Below are positions 44,532 to 54,069 of a DNA stretch of 64,000 bases, one piece after another. The position numbers were made by a program, and so were the translations under genes. Position 1 is the stretch's first letter, and each line of letters begins with the position of its first letter. Where the stretch lies: positions 19,100 to 83,099 of the forward strand of contig JAEXDA010000025.1 of assembly GCA_023401925.1 (NCBI GenBank), written 5' to 3'. The stretch is from Bacillota bacterium. Its GTDB lineage: Bacteria > Bacillota > UBA4882 > UBA8346. The notes beneath the pieces were generated by a model that was given only the letters and a program-made list of their open reading frames with translations, searched no databases and had not been told where the DNA came from.

Positions 44532-45884
44532 TTATTTTACTGTAAAATATTTTGTGAGATCAATTTCCTGAAGTCCGTCATTGAAGTTAATTCTTTTATA
44601 TTTAGGAACAATTGGCCGGGTCGCATCAATACCGATTTTGGTTACAACCCCATTGCGGCTGGCTGGATCAATCGGACTGCCCTTGGCGTTTGGAATGATG
44701 AAGCATTTGTTAATATCCATATACAGATTAATCGCTTTTAATACTTCTCCGTCATCAAAGATATCAACGTCCTCATCAACGAAGATAACGTTTCGAACAA
44801 TGGGATCGGCTGAAAAAACAGCCGCAGCTCCGTTGGCAGCCTCGCCTTCCACAAACTTTTTAATCGCCACATAACAGGCTGCCCTACAAAAGCCTGACGG
44901 CGGCATGTAAACATCACGAACCCCCGGGCAGGCTACCTTCACCTGTTTATAAATCTGTCCAAGGCGTGGCAAGCCTCCAATCATTTGATGCTCGGTGTCG
45001 CCGGAACATAAATCAAGGTAAATCGGATCTTTGCGCATTGTAATGGTTTCAATCGTTACAATCGGATAATTCTGTTGGTCGCCGTATAAGGTATGCCATT
45101 CACCAAAAGGGCCTTCCGGGCCGCGTTCCTCCCAATGAACATATCCTTCCAAGCAAATTTCCCCGTAAGCGGGGACTTCCAAATCGACCGACTTGCATTG
45201 AACAATCTCCATGGGACTTTCCATTAAACCGCCCATTACCTCATACTCATCCGTATCAATGCTGCAAAAGCTGAGGCTGCCCATGTAAAATGCAGGATGA
45301 GCCCCAATTGTAATTGCAATCGGCATATTTTGTTTTTTTTCACAATACTTGCGATAAATATAAAATACATGACTGGCTTCTGCCAGATGAACCCCCATTT
45401 TATTGGGTCCTTTTAGCATTAAGCGGTACATCCCGGCATTGCGGATGTTGGTCTCGGGATCCTTGACAGTCATGACCCCCGAAGAAATGTATGGACCGAT
45501 ATCTTCCGTATTGTGATGAATGATTGGCAACTTCCTCAGGTCAACCTCACTACCGGTAAGCACCTTCTCCTGAATGGGGCCGAAAGATACCAGCTTCGGG
45601 GCAATTAGATTTTTTTCCCGTTCCCGGTAAACTTGATTTAAATTTTCCTCAGTCGTATCAAGAGCCAATGCCAACCGCTTCCTGCTGCCGAAAAGATTTG
45701 TCAAGACAGGATAATCACTGCCCTGGATTTTTTGAAACAAAAAAGCCGGTCGCAGGTTTTGTTGCCGCTCCATTTTGTAAACCACCCGGGTCAATTCCAA
45801 CTTGGAATTGACCGGCACATCGGTCGTCAAGAATTCCCCGGGCAATTGTTTCAGTTGATCAATAAAACTCCGCAAATCTTTCAA
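44532..45884 (-). CDS. ubiD: UbiD family prenyl-FMN-dependent decarboxylase
   Basis: 450 residues, normal UbiD length. The prFMN/metal site region EGPFGEWHTLYG with the conserved acidic residues is present, along with NIRNAGMYRLML, IAITIGAHPAFYMGS and FVDEDVDIFDDGEVLKAI. UbiD enzymes reversibly decarboxylate alpha,beta-unsaturated or aromatic carboxylic acids. The gene starts one base after the TRAP permease stop, so it is in the same operon as the TAXI-TRAP transporter. The likely logic is uptake of an organic acid followed by decarboxylation; the substrate is not known. Confidence 0.93.
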   Translation of the reverse strand: MKDLRSFIDQLKQLPGEFLTTDVPVNSKLELTRVVYKMERQQNLRPAFLFQKIQGSDYPVLTNLFGSRKRLALALDTTEENLNQVYREREKNLIAPKLVSFGPIQEKVLTGSEVDLRKLPIIHHNTEDIGPYISSGVMTVKDPETNIRNAGMYRLMLKGPNKMGVHLAEASHVFYIYRKYCEKKQNMPIAITIGAHPAFYMGSLSFCSIDTDEYEVMGGLMESPMEIVQCKSVDLEVPAYGEICLEGYVHWEERGPEGPFGEWHTLYGDQQNYPIVTIETITMRKDPIYLDLCSGDTEHQMIGGLPRLGQIYKQVKVACPGVRDVYMPPSGFCRAACYVAIKKFVEGEAANGAAAVFSADPIVRNVIFVDEDVDIFDDGEVLKAINLYMDINKCFIIPNAKGSPIDPASRNGVVTKIGIDATRPIVPKYKRINFNDGLQEIDLTKYFTVK

Positions 45885-47774
45885 TTATATCATCTCCTTG
45901 GTAACTTTAGGACGATTTGTGGGATTGGAAGAATTCGGTGTAAAGATCATATTTATTACATAAGCCAAAACAATTAGGAATAAGCCTATTAAATCACTAA
46001 TATGTTCAGGAAACAGTAGCAATATAGAGGCAATGCCCATGATAATTCGCGAATAAATATTCCAATAAATAATCATAAAACCTTCCATGGCCGATACAAA
46101 ACAAAGGATACCAATCATCATGCCGCCAATTGCAACAAGAATTGTAACAGGGTTTCCTTGAAGAAGAACCGCCGGTGCATTAATAAACATAAAAGGAATG
46201 ATATAAGCCGGTAATCCAAACCGGAAGGCCAACCATCCAGTCTTATTAGGTTCCGATTGGGCTACTCCGGCCGCAGTATATGCCGCAATGGCCACTGGTG
46301 GGGTTATCGCTCCGACACATGAAAAAATAAAAATGAACATATGGGCAGCGAGGGGAACGGCTCCTAACTGTGTAAGGACGGGCACTAAGATTGTAACCAA
46401 GATTATGTACACTGCAGCCGGTGGCATTGCGCATCCCAGCAGCAAAGCAATGAGCATCGACCAAAAAGAGGCCAAATAAAGGTTACCATGAGAATACGCG
46501 ATCAACGTATAGGAAAGTTTGGCTCCAAGTCCGGTGATGAGAAATACACCGACAATAATTCCGGCAGCCGCGCAGGTGATCACAATTTGCACCGATTGTT
46601 TAGCGCCGGATTCAAACGCCTTTAAAATGCCGGAGAAACTGGGTCTGGTCGTTCGGCTTAGAAACGCGGAGGCAATGGTAATCATAGTCGCCCAAAATGC
46701 AGCTCGCATGGGAGACCATCCTATAATGATCACTGTGACCAAAAAGATAATCGGGATTCCCAGGTAACCTCTTTCCTTCATCACTTGGAAAATCGAAGGT
46801 AATTTGTCCTGGGGCAAACCCACCAATTTCTCCTTAACAGCCCGGGCGTCAACTACCAACATCAGCGCAAGATAATATAAGAAGGCAGGAATAATGGCAG
46901 CAATACATACCTTGGAATAAGGTTCATTCAAATACTGGGCCATAATAAAAGCCGCAGCACCCATAATTGGAGGAGTAAACATCCCTCCAGTCGATGCTAC
47001 AGCTTCGATCGCTCCGGCAATGGGAGGTTCATATCCTACCTTCTTCATTAAAGGAATGGTAAAAGTGCCAACTGTAGCGACATTAGCTGCCGGAGAACCT
47101 GTGATCATCCCCATTAACGCACTGCCAACAACGGCCGTTTTTGCAGGGCCACCCCGAAACCTTCCGGCTATCGAGTATGCCATATCGACAAACCATCGGC
47201 CGCCTCCGAAGGCTTCCAAAAAAGCTCCGAAGATTATGAAAATAATGATGAATGTCGATGCGACATCCATGGGAATACCGTAAATCCCGTCGGTTCCCAT
47301 ATAGAGAAAATTTATCAGTCTCGGCCAACTTTCGCCCCTGTGAGCCATGAAAGAAGGAAAATAAGATCCAAATAACCCATAAAGAATAAAAGCAACTGCG
47401 GTTAAGGTTAAAAACAGTCCGTTGGTTCGCCGCGTGGCTTCCAAAACTAAAATTACCAGAATACTGCCGACCAAGATATCTAAAAATGGAATATTATCAG
47501 TCCTAAGGGTCCGATCCTGCCAGACAACCATTACATAGACATTAACCGCTAAAATTAAAACCGCCAAAAAAATGTTTAAAAGATGTTCCCCTTTGTTTTC
47601 AGCACTTTTCTTGAAACCTATGAATACCATAGGTGACAAGAGAGCCAATAATAAGGCTCTCTGTGTCATGCTGGAAAAAGTGCCAAAACCGGCGGTGTAT
47701 AAAAAAATGACCGATGTAAGGATTAATAGGGTTGATATAATAATCTTTTCAGTTTTGGCAGCATTCAGTTTCAT
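45885..47774 (-). CDS. TRAP transporter fused permease (TAXI type)
   Basis: 629 residues with about sixteen or more hydrophobic segments: a small DctQ-like part at the N-terminus fused to a DctM-like large subunit. Motifs such as GMITGSPAANVATVGTFTIPLMKKVGYEP and EAVASTGGMFTPPIMGAAAFIMA are typical of the TAXI-associated fused permeases. It moves carboxylates with Na+ or H+, supplied by the binding protein encoded just upstream with a 4-bp overlap. ubiD follows directly. Confidence 0.95.
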   Translation of the reverse strand: MKLNAAKTEKIIISTLLILTSVIFLYTAGFGTFSSMTQRALLLALLSPMVFIGFKKSAENKGEHLLNIFLAVLILAVNVYVMVVWQDRTLRTDNIPFLDILVGSILVILVLEATRRTNGLFLTLTAVAFILYGLFGSYFPSFMAHRGESWPRLINFLYMGTDGIYGIPMDVASTFIIIFIIFGAFLEAFGGGRWFVDMAYSIAGRFRGGPAKTAVVGSALMGMITGSPAANVATVGTFTIPLMKKVGYEPPIAGAIEAVASTGGMFTPPIMGAAAFIMAQYLNEPYSKVCIAAIIPAFLYYLALMLVVDARAVKEKLVGLPQDKLPSIFQVMKERGYLGIPIIFLVTVIIIGWSPMRAAFWATMITIASAFLSRTTRPSFSGILKAFESGAKQSVQIVITCAAAGIIVGVFLITGLGAKLSYTLIAYSHGNLYLASFWSMLIALLLGCAMPPAAVYIILVTILVPVLTQLGAVPLAAHMFIFIFSCVGAITPPVAIAAYTAAGVAQSEPNKTGWLAFRFGLPAYIIPFMFINAPAVLLQGNPVTILVAIGGMMIGILCFVSAMEGFMIIYWNIYSRIIMGIASILLLFPEHISDLIGLFLIVLAYVINMIFTPNSSNPTNRPKVTKEMI

Positions 47775-48724
47775 TTTATTAATCCTTTTTCTTTAAAGTA
47801 CTTTTCAGCACCGGGATGTAAAGGAATCGGAATTCCTTCAACCGCTGAATGCGTGGTTAGACCTTTAATCGAAGGATGGGATTTTTGGATTTCATCAAGA
47901 TTTTCAAACAAAGCTTTCGTAATCCGGTAAACCAAATCAGAGCTAAGGTCCTTTCTGACAACCAGCATATTGGCTATATAAAAAGTATTCACTGGAGCGT
48001 CGGTATTATAAACATCCCTGCCGAGCACTTCTTTACCGTAATAAGAATACCTTTTCAATAGTCTTTGCATCATATCATCTTCAATAGAGATGAAACGTAC
48101 CGGTTTTTTAGCTGCTATGATTTGGGTCAAAGCAGCAGTAGGCGCAGCAGCTTGTACCACGATGGCGTCCAAATTGCCGTCAACTAAAGCATCAGCGGCT
48201 TGGTCATAGGCATTATAAACCGGCTGAAAATCTTTCTCGGTGTAACCATAAGCGCCGAATACCTCTAAAAAGGTGGTAATGGCTCCACCACCCGCCGGGC
48301 CGAGAGAAATTTTCTTTCCTTTTAAATCCCGGATGGATTTGATGGCTGAGTTCTTATTGACAACAACTTGGAAAATACCCTTTGAAAGACCGGAAAATAG
48401 GGCGGAAACATTATTCAGTTTATCCTTGTAAGGGGCCAGTCCTTTGACGGCATTATAGGACATCACCGTTTGAGCGATACCCATATCGACGACCTTTGTA
48501 TTCACTAATGTGTTATTCTCGATTGCACCGCCGGTAACTTGGGCAGTGGTTGGAATACCCACTTTACTGGAAATAATATTGGCCATTGCCATGCCAACCG
48601 GATAATAAACCCCTCCGGTTGTTCCGGTTCCAATCGTCAAAAACTTCGGATCAGAGGTCGCTCCAAATACCGAACCACAAAACACCATCATAACCAATAA
48701 AAACCACAGATACCTTTTACGCAA
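47771..48724 (-). CDS. TAXI family TRAP transporter solute-binding protein
   Basis: 317 residues with a signal peptide (YLWFLLVMMVFCGSVFGA). The mature part begins FLTIGTGTTGGVYYPVGMAMA, the TAXI signature, followed by AQVTGGAIENNTLV and SLGPAGGGA. It captures a small organic acid outside the cell and delivers it to the fused permease. The start is TTG at 48722-48724, seven bases after GAGGTG. It is the first gene of a four-gene operon ending with ubiD and ubiX. Confidence 0.93.
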   Translation of the reverse strand: MRKRYLWFLLVMMVFCGSVFGATSDPKFLTIGTGTTGGVYYPVGMAMANIISSKVGIPTTAQVTGGAIENNTLVNTKVVDMGIAQTVMSYNAVKGLAPYKDKLNNVSALFSGLSKGIFQVVVNKNSAIKSIRDLKGKKISLGPAGGGAITTFLEVFGAYGYTEKDFQPVYNAYDQAADALVDGNLDAIVVQAAAPTAALTQIIAAKKPVRFISIEDDMMQRLLKRYSYYGKEVLGRDVYNTDAPVNTFYIANMLVVRKDLSSDLVYRITKALFENLDEIQKSHPSIKGLTTHSAVEGIPIPLHPGAEKYFKEKGLIK

Positions 48725-49329
48725 ATTGTAACACCTCTACTTTTTTTGTTATTAGTGAAATCAATTCGAACCTTACTTTATAAATGTCACCTCCTTCTCC
48801 TTTTTATATATAGATAACCAGATTTAAGCATTAAGGGTAGATAACTCAGGGGTTTCCCAATGCAATTCCGGTTAACTTATCCACTCTCAAGGGACAATTT
48901 TCAACTGAAAAATCACTTGGAATATGTTTATGTAATCGTCAAGAAATATCAAGTTCTTTAGTTAAAACAGAAAATATTATCGTTTTATCTTAAAAAATAA
49001 AATAATTAATTATAAATGAAGACGAAAAAGGTAGGGAAGTCCGAATCCCTAATATTAAACGATGACAGATAGACATTCAAAATGAATATATTAAAAAATT
49101 TTATTGCATTTATTACAAAAATAAAAAATGTTGAAATTGTATTGCAAGTCGGAAAGCCGTTCAAGACCCCAATTTCAGTAGATGATAAGTCAAGAAATAT
49201 AGAAGGATTTGACAATTTTAATTAACTATGTTAATATTAAATTACAGCAATAAATAAATTTATTTTCCTGGATTTCGATTAAAATATCTAAAAATCAAGG
49301 ATTTTAGGTTGCGAAGGGGGCGTACCAAG
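48725..49329. other. AT-rich intergenic region upstream of the TAXI operon
   Basis: About 600 bp with very high A+T. It should carry the promoter of the TAXI-TRAP-ubiD-ubiX operon (minus) and of the small gene at 49330 (plus). A GGAGGTG on the minus strand near 48788-48794 is followed by only a five-codon frame. No other signal is clear. Confidence 0.3.
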
Positions 49330-49518
49330 ATGGATAAGAAAATTTTCACTCATTCCCCAACGATACAAACCCCAACATTTGATTGTTACAAAACGGTTGA
49401 GGGAGATTATGGAAAACTGAAATCTAAAAATGGTCCGCGTATTTTTAGATCGTTTTCTACAAAATGCAAATTAAAAGAGTGTTTTGTCATGGAGTGTCCA
49501 ACTCAAGGGATGAATTAA
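49330..49518 (+). CDS. Small hypothetical protein
   Basis: 62 residues from ATG at 49330, preceded by AAGGGGG at 49314-49320 and followed immediately by a strong terminator, so it has the setting of a real gene. It has several cysteines (DCYKT, TKCKLKECFVMECPTQ) in the last third and no recognised family. Codon use is not distinctive. It could be a metal-binding peptide or a chance frame. Confidence 0.4.
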   Translation: MDKKIFTHSPTIQTPTFDCYKTVEGDYGKLKSKNGPRIFRSFSTKCKLKECFVMECPTQGMN

Positions 49519-49523
49519 AATAA

Positions 49524-49560
49524 AAACCCGCTGTCTTCATCATTGAAGCAGCGGGTTTCT
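49524..49560 (+). terminator. Terminator after the small gene
   Basis: AACCCGCTG/CAGCGGGTT with an inner CTTCA/TGAAG stem and TCAT loop; the A-rich left flank makes it usable by the minus strand too. Confidence 0.8.
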
Positions 49561-49700
49561 CATACAGAACTTTCATAAGGGCCATTTAAGCGTAAAGAGC
49601 CGTATTACCTTGCTAATTTAATAGCTCCTTCATTTCGTATTAACGGTAGCCCATTGAAGCGGCCAACTGTACTGCAAAAGTAATCTTAGCATAAAATACT

Positions 49701-50285
49701 TCATTTTGTAATTAGATTCGTCCCGGCGCAAAAAGCATCCCCAACTTTTTGTCCTAATTTCCAGTACTCCCGGATGGTGGCGCAATAAACCAAAGGATTT
49801 ACTTTGGCGATATCGATTTTGATCCGATCATTTTCTAATGCTACTTTATCAGCATCCATTTGGGTTTCCACAATTTCTCCAAAAAGCAAAATATAGTCGC
49901 CGAGCTCTTTTTCATCGACTAAACGGCATTCCAGGTTGAAAGGGCATTCTTGAAGAATCGGAGTCTGAATCCGATTGCTTTTAACGGGAGTGAACCCGGT
50001 TGCCGCTAATTTATCGACCCTCTTCCCGGAAACCAAACCGCAAAAGTCGGTTTCCTTATAATATTCAGCACTGGGAATATTTACGGTAAATTCTTTGCTA
50101 TCCCGGATTAAACCCAGGGAATGTCTTCGTTTATCAAGCGAGATCCCAATTGTAGGGGGAGTCGAGCTAACCATTCCCATCCAAGCAACCGTTGCAATAT
50201 CCATTTCTTTTGAAATACTGCCGCTAACGATCAACGCCGCCGGTACCGGAAAAAAAATATCGGTTATTCCAAGTTGTTTTTTCAT
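49701..50285 (-). CDS. Flavin reductase family protein (flavoredoxin-like)
   Basis: 194 residues from ATG at 50283-50285 (GAGGTG seven bases upstream). FMN-binding split-barrel fold: FFPVPAALIVSGS, DIATVAWMGMVSSTPPTIGISLDKRR, KEFTVNIPS, FCGLVSGKRVDK and PLVYCATIREYWKLG. Relatives reduce or carry FMN. It lies beside the UbiD/UbiX operon, whose cofactor needs reduced FMN, so it might supply it; this is inference. A LysR-type gene is encoded divergently. Confidence 0.88.
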   Translation of the reverse strand: MKKQLGITDIFFPVPAALIVSGSISKEMDIATVAWMGMVSSTPPTIGISLDKRRHSLGLIRDSKEFTVNIPSAEYYKETDFCGLVSGKRVDKLAATGFTPVKSNRIQTPILQECPFNLECRLVDEKELGDYILLFGEIVETQMDADKVALENDRIKIDIAKVNPLVYCATIREYWKLGQKVGDAFCAGTNLITK

Positions 50286-50424
50286 CTGCAAACACCTCAT
50301 TTTTTTAAAGTGAACGATAACGATATAGAACATTTTCTGGATTTATAGTATCATGGATCGAAGAATATTGCAGACGATTGTTTGGATAGGGCTTATCAAT
50401 TTTTTTGATAATCAGGTGGAGCCA

Positions 50425-51318
50425 ATGGAATTTCAACATTTAAAAACCTTTGTTACCATTGCTAGAGTGGGTAGTTTTACCAAGGCAGCCAAGGAACTGG
50501 ACTATGCCCAATCCAGCATCAGTGCTCAAATGAAGGCTCTGGAAGAGGAACTGGAGACCAAACTATTTGAACGGTTGGGTGGAGAAATCAATTTAACCGA
50601 AGATGGCAAACGATTATTGATTAATGCCGAACAATTGTTGAGATTGGCCGAAGCGACCAAAGAATCAATCACCGGAACCTAAATCCCTAAGGGTACCTTA
50701 ACCATTGGCGCCCCCGAATCACTGTGCGTTTTCCGGCTTCCGGCCTTATTACAAAAATACCGGCAACGTTTCCCCAAGGTAAAACTAATCCTAAAACTGG
50801 GCAGTTGCCGGGAAATTTACGGCTGGGTGAGAAGGAATCTCATTGATGTCGCTTTTTTACTCGATATTCCCGTTGCTGATGAAGATTTCATATCCAAATC
50901 CATCATCAAGGAACCGATGGTTTTAATCGCTTGGAAAAGCCATCCTTTGGCACGGAAAAATCATTGTGAAGCCCAAGATATCCAGGGGGAAAGTCTGATT
51001 CTGATGGAGGAAAACGGTTGCTGTTACCGAGTCATTTTCGAAGCCCAATTAGCCGCGGCCGGGGTCAAACTTGAATCCATACTTGAATTTGGAAGTATCG
51101 AGGCGATCAAAAAATGTGTTGCCAGCGGTTTGGGACTTTCCATTCTTCCCAGGATCGCGGTGGAGCAGGAGCTAACCAGCGGCTTACTCGCAGATTTACA
51201 TTGGAATAGTCTTCATTATAACATTCACACCCAAATGATTTACCATAAAGATAAATGGATTTCGCCAGCCTTGGCTGCGTTTGTGCAATTAGCTGAAGAA
51301 ATCCAAAGTGCATCGTAA
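50425..51318 (+). pseudogene. LysR family regulator interrupted by one in-frame stop
   Basis: The gene starts at ATG 50425 with a GGAG. The first part (MEFQHLKTFVTIARVGSFTK..., HTH with AAKELDYAQSSISAQMKALE) is a normal LysR DNA-binding domain. At 50680-50682 there is TAA, but the same frame then continues with IPKGTLTIGAPES, the normal start of the LysR effector domain, through to 51318. Only this one codon breaks an otherwise 297-residue protein. It may be a pseudogene, a strain-specific mutation or a sequencing error. Its normal target may be the divergent flavin reductase gene, as LysR proteins usually control a divergent neighbour. Confidence 0.85.
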
Positions 51319-51362
51319 ATTAAGACGAAACTATTTGGTAATTAGAATATTGACTATTTAAA

Positions 51363-51786
51363 CTACTTCACCCGTTGCATCAGAGGGTGATCGGTTTTCA
51401 GCTGGACCAAGTCCCACAGATTGCCGTACAAATCCTTAAATACGGCCACCATTCCATAGGATTGATCTTTGGGTTCCCTGACAAATTCTATCCCCTTGGC
51501 AATCATCTCGTGATAATCTCTCCAAAAATCATCGGTATTCAAAAAGAAAAAAACCCGCCCGCCCGCCTGGTTGCCAATAAACTGCTCCTGTTCAGGTTTG
51601 GACGCTTCTAGCGAGCAATAACGTCGTGCCGACCGATCCGGGGGGTGAGACCACGACCCACCGTTTGTCCCGCTCGGGCTGGTAGGTATCTTCCATCAAT
51701 GTGAAATTAAGTTTCTTCGTATAAAACTCGATGGCCTCGTCATAATCTTTCACAACCAAAGCGATATGAATAATCGATTGAACCAT
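51363..51786 (-). pseudogene. VOC/glyoxalase family protein with a frameshift
   Basis: The minus-strand frame from ATG 51786 reads MVQSIIHIALVVKDYDEAIE and on to GTTLLLARS, the first half of a VOC-fold protein. It stops soon after, while the +1-shifted frame continues as ASKPEQEQFIGNQAGG, VFFFLNTDDFWRDYHEMIAKG and FKDLYGNLWDLVQL to a TAG at 51363. One extra A in the AGAAGCG near 51600 explains the break. Intact, it would be about 140 residues. Such proteins bind metal and act in lyase or dioxygenase reactions. Confidence 0.85.
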
Positions 51787-51904
51787 TTTCCGCTTCCCCC
51801 CCGGTATGAAATTTCATCTTTCAAGCTATGAAGATGAACTCGATTTCTATACGATTAAGTTCTCTATTTTCCCGCGATTTTCCTATTGTTCATCCCATGT
51901 TACT

Positions 51905-51933
51905 AAAAAAAACCGGTAAAATCATTACCGGTT
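51905..51933 (-). terminator. Terminator of the flavodiiron gene
   Basis: AACCGGTAA/TTACCGGTT stem with a 5-nt loop, followed by T8 on the minus strand. Confidence 0.88.
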
Positions 51934-51971
51934 CAAGAATGCTCCGCTATGGTTCCGACACATTTCAAGTA

Positions 51972-53189
51972 CTAGGAATTGGAATTCTTTATTGAGACGG
52001 CAATAGCCCCGGCCAGTTCATCCAAAGCCGGCTCTTGCTCAGGTTTCATTGCCGAATTAATTTCCAAAGATTCCCCGATAAGCTCCATGTTTTTCATGCT
52101 TTCCAATAAACCGCGCATTGCTTTAATCACCGCGGAAGGAGCCCAAGTATAATTACCGATTAACGCTACCTTACGGTTTTGCAATTGCAGTCCGGCCATA
52201 TCCCGGAGCAAAGCGTCCATCACAAAGTATAAGCCCATATTATATGTGGGGGAGCCGAACACCAGATGGCTGTATTTCCAGGCATCGGCAATAATATAAG
52301 ACGGATGGGTTTTCGACACATCGTACATCCGGATGTCCGAAACCCCTTTTTGAGATAACTTGGTTGCCAGCAGATTCATTACATTAGCGGTATTACCGTA
52401 CATCGATCCGTAAGCCAGCACGACTCCGCTTTTTTCCGGAAGGTATTTGCTCCAATGATCATACTTGTCCAGGATATAGGATAAATTGGAACGCCATACC
52501 GGTCCATGCAACGGGCAAATCATCCGGATCTCCGCCCCACTCAATTTTTTCAGAGCGGCTTGTACTTGCAGACCATATTTACCGACGATGTTGGCGTAAT
52601 AGCGCCGGGCTTCCTCCAGGTACAGATTTTCGAAGTCGCTTTGATCACTGAATAGATTTCCGTTTATGGCGCCAAAGGTTCCAAAAGCATCAGCGGAAAA
52701 AAGAATTTTCTCCGTTCCTTCGTAGCTGAGCATGACTTCCGGCCAATGAACCATGGGTGCGAAATAAAATTTCAAGGTATGGCGGCCTAAGTTAAGTTCA
52801 TCGCCTTCTTCAACGGCATAAAAATTGTTTTTGAGAGGGCATTGATAAAACTGTTCAATAAACTGATGGGTTTTCTTATTTCCGACTATTTTGACACCCG
52901 GATACCGCCGGACCAATTCTTCGATATTGGCGCAATGATCGGGTTCCACATGGTTTATCACTAAATAATCAAGCTGGCGTCCATTCAGCGCATGGGTTAT
53001 ATTTTCCAGAAACAGCGCACTGATGGCGCTATCCACCGTATCCATAAGCGCAGTTTTTTGATCCAGGATCAAATAGGAATTATATGCCACTCCATTGGGT
53101 AAGGGAAACATGTTCTCAAATCTTTCCAGTCTCCGGTCACTGCCGCCCACCCAAAATATTTGGGATGTAACTTCTTGTACACAGTGCAT
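51972..53189 (-). CDS. FprA-type flavodiiron protein
   Basis: 405 residues. The N-terminal beta-lactamase-like domain has the diiron ligands H80-x-E82-x-D84-H85 (NHVEPDHCANIEE), a His in PMVHWPEVM, D in FSADAFGTFG and H in ICPLHGPVWR. The C-terminal flavodoxin domain (about 255-400) starts VVLAYGSMYGNTANVM and has FGSPTYNMG. These enzymes reduce O2 to water or NO to N2O in anaerobes. ATG at 53187-53189 follows GGAGGGG. It has a clear promoter. Confidence 0.95.
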   Translation of the reverse strand: MHCVQEVTSQIFWVGGSDRRLERFENMFPLPNGVAYNSYLILDQKTALMDTVDSAISALFLENITHALNGRQLDYLVINHVEPDHCANIEELVRRYPGVKIVGNKKTHQFIEQFYQCPLKNNFYAVEEGDELNLGRHTLKFYFAPMVHWPEVMLSYEGTEKILFSADAFGTFGAINGNLFSDQSDFENLYLEEARRYYANIVGKYGLQVQAALKKLSGAEIRMICPLHGPVWRSNLSYILDKYDHWSKYLPEKSGVVLAYGSMYGNTANVMNLLATKLSQKGVSDIRMYDVSKTHPSYIIADAWKYSHLVFGSPTYNMGLYFVMDALLRDMAGLQLQNRKVALIGNYTWAPSAVIKAMRGLLESMKNMELIGESLEINSAMKPEQEPALDELAGAIAVSIKNSNS

Positions 53190-53248
53190 GACAGCCCCTC
53201 CTTAATCTCTTATCCACTCTACAGTGCAAAACATTGTTTTAATTGGTA

Positions 53249-53277
53249 ATTGTAACACAATCAGCAGATTTTTCCAA
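53249..53277 (-). promoter_or_regulatory. Promoter of the flavodiiron gene
   Basis: On the minus strand TTGGAA (53272-53277) and TACAAT (53249-53254) are 17 bp apart. Confidence 0.75.
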
Positions 53278-53414
53278 GGCTTGTCTGTAGATTTAACAGA
53301 TTTTTCAGATGGAATAGCGGGATGCCTTCATGACGTTACATATCGGTTCTTCCGTTATTAGATGAGCTAAACAGCTAATACAGGTGTTCTTGCCGACTTC
53401 CCGTAATCTGCGGC
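53278..53414. other. Spacer with a short cysteine-rich open frame
   Basis: On the minus strand a frame of about 39 codons ends at a TGA at 53305-53307 and includes KNTCISCLAHLITEEPIC. It has no evident start codon or ribosome site, so I do not call a gene. Confidence 0.3.
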
Positions 53415-53472
53415 TAAAAAAATATCATCCCGGCTAGCTTCCATCTCCTGAGGGAGTTACGGAAAAGCCGGG
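53415..53472 (-). terminator. Terminator of the ferritin-like gene
   Basis: On the minus strand CCCGGCT (53466-53472) pairs with AGCCGGG (53429-53435) and a T7 tract follows after six bases (ATGATA). The loop is long, with an inner AACTCCCTC/GAGG hairpin. Confidence 0.7.
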
Positions 53473-53532
53473 TAGATGTTGATACTTTGTTAACTCATGA
53501 GGATTACCTCTTTCGAAGGAATTGCTTAAAGA

Positions 53533-54015
53533 TCAATACTCATCCAAATGGACGAACTCTCCGTTTTCAACCCAAGTCTGCGGCCGCAAAACCAATTCAT
53601 AAATATTATGGAGCAAAAAATAATGTTTTTCTTCTTCAGCGGCAATTTTTTGAAATAATTCCCCTTGATTTTTATCCACACCCTCACCGGCGTAGGCCAA
53701 ATAAAAAACTTGGCTTTTTTTCTCTAGTTCCATGGCCTTTTGATATAATTCCAATTGGGTGGTATCCAGATTCTTCAGTTCATCCTTGGCAATCATCTGC
53801 TTGAAAATATCTCCGGCATATTTTAAGATCGAAGTTGCTTTGAAGGATTCCTGATCCTGGTGCATGCTTTTAAACAGCTGATAATGCTTAACTTCGTCAT
53901 TGGCCAGTTGAGTAAAGATCTCCCGGAAACCGGGGTTCGTTGCTTTTTCAGCCAATTCCCGGTAAAAGCTCTCACCGTCTTGCTCCATTTTCATTGCCAG
54001 TTCTAAAGCATCCAT
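53533..54015 (-). CDS. Ferritin-like / rubrerythrin family protein without rubredoxin domain
   Basis: 160 residues: a four-helix ferritin-like bundle with the E-x-x-H diiron motifs (MEQDGESFYREL, NDEVKHYQL; KSQVFYLAY, AAEEEKHYFLL). The rubredoxin tail of classical rubrerythrin is missing. Relatives act as peroxidases or iron-storage proteins in anaerobes. ATG at 54013-54015 follows GGAGG. It is followed by a terminator and then the flavodiiron gene, a small oxidative-stress cluster. Confidence 0.9.
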   Translation of the reverse strand: MDALELAMKMEQDGESFYRELAEKATNPGFREIFTQLANDEVKHYQLFKSMHQDQESFKATSILKYAGDIFKQMIAKDELKNLDTTQLELYQKAMELEKKSQVFYLAYAGEGVDKNQGELFQKIAAEEEKHYFLLHNIYELVLRPQTWVENGEFVHLDEY

Positions 54016-54069
54016 CTTAAAAAACCTCCTTAGTTTTTAATTACCCTTTGTAAGAATCCCGGATCGTTC

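Noticed and set aside
49006..49215. Minus-strand frame of 69 codons
   Set aside because: Very AT-rich low-complexity sequence without a ribosome site.
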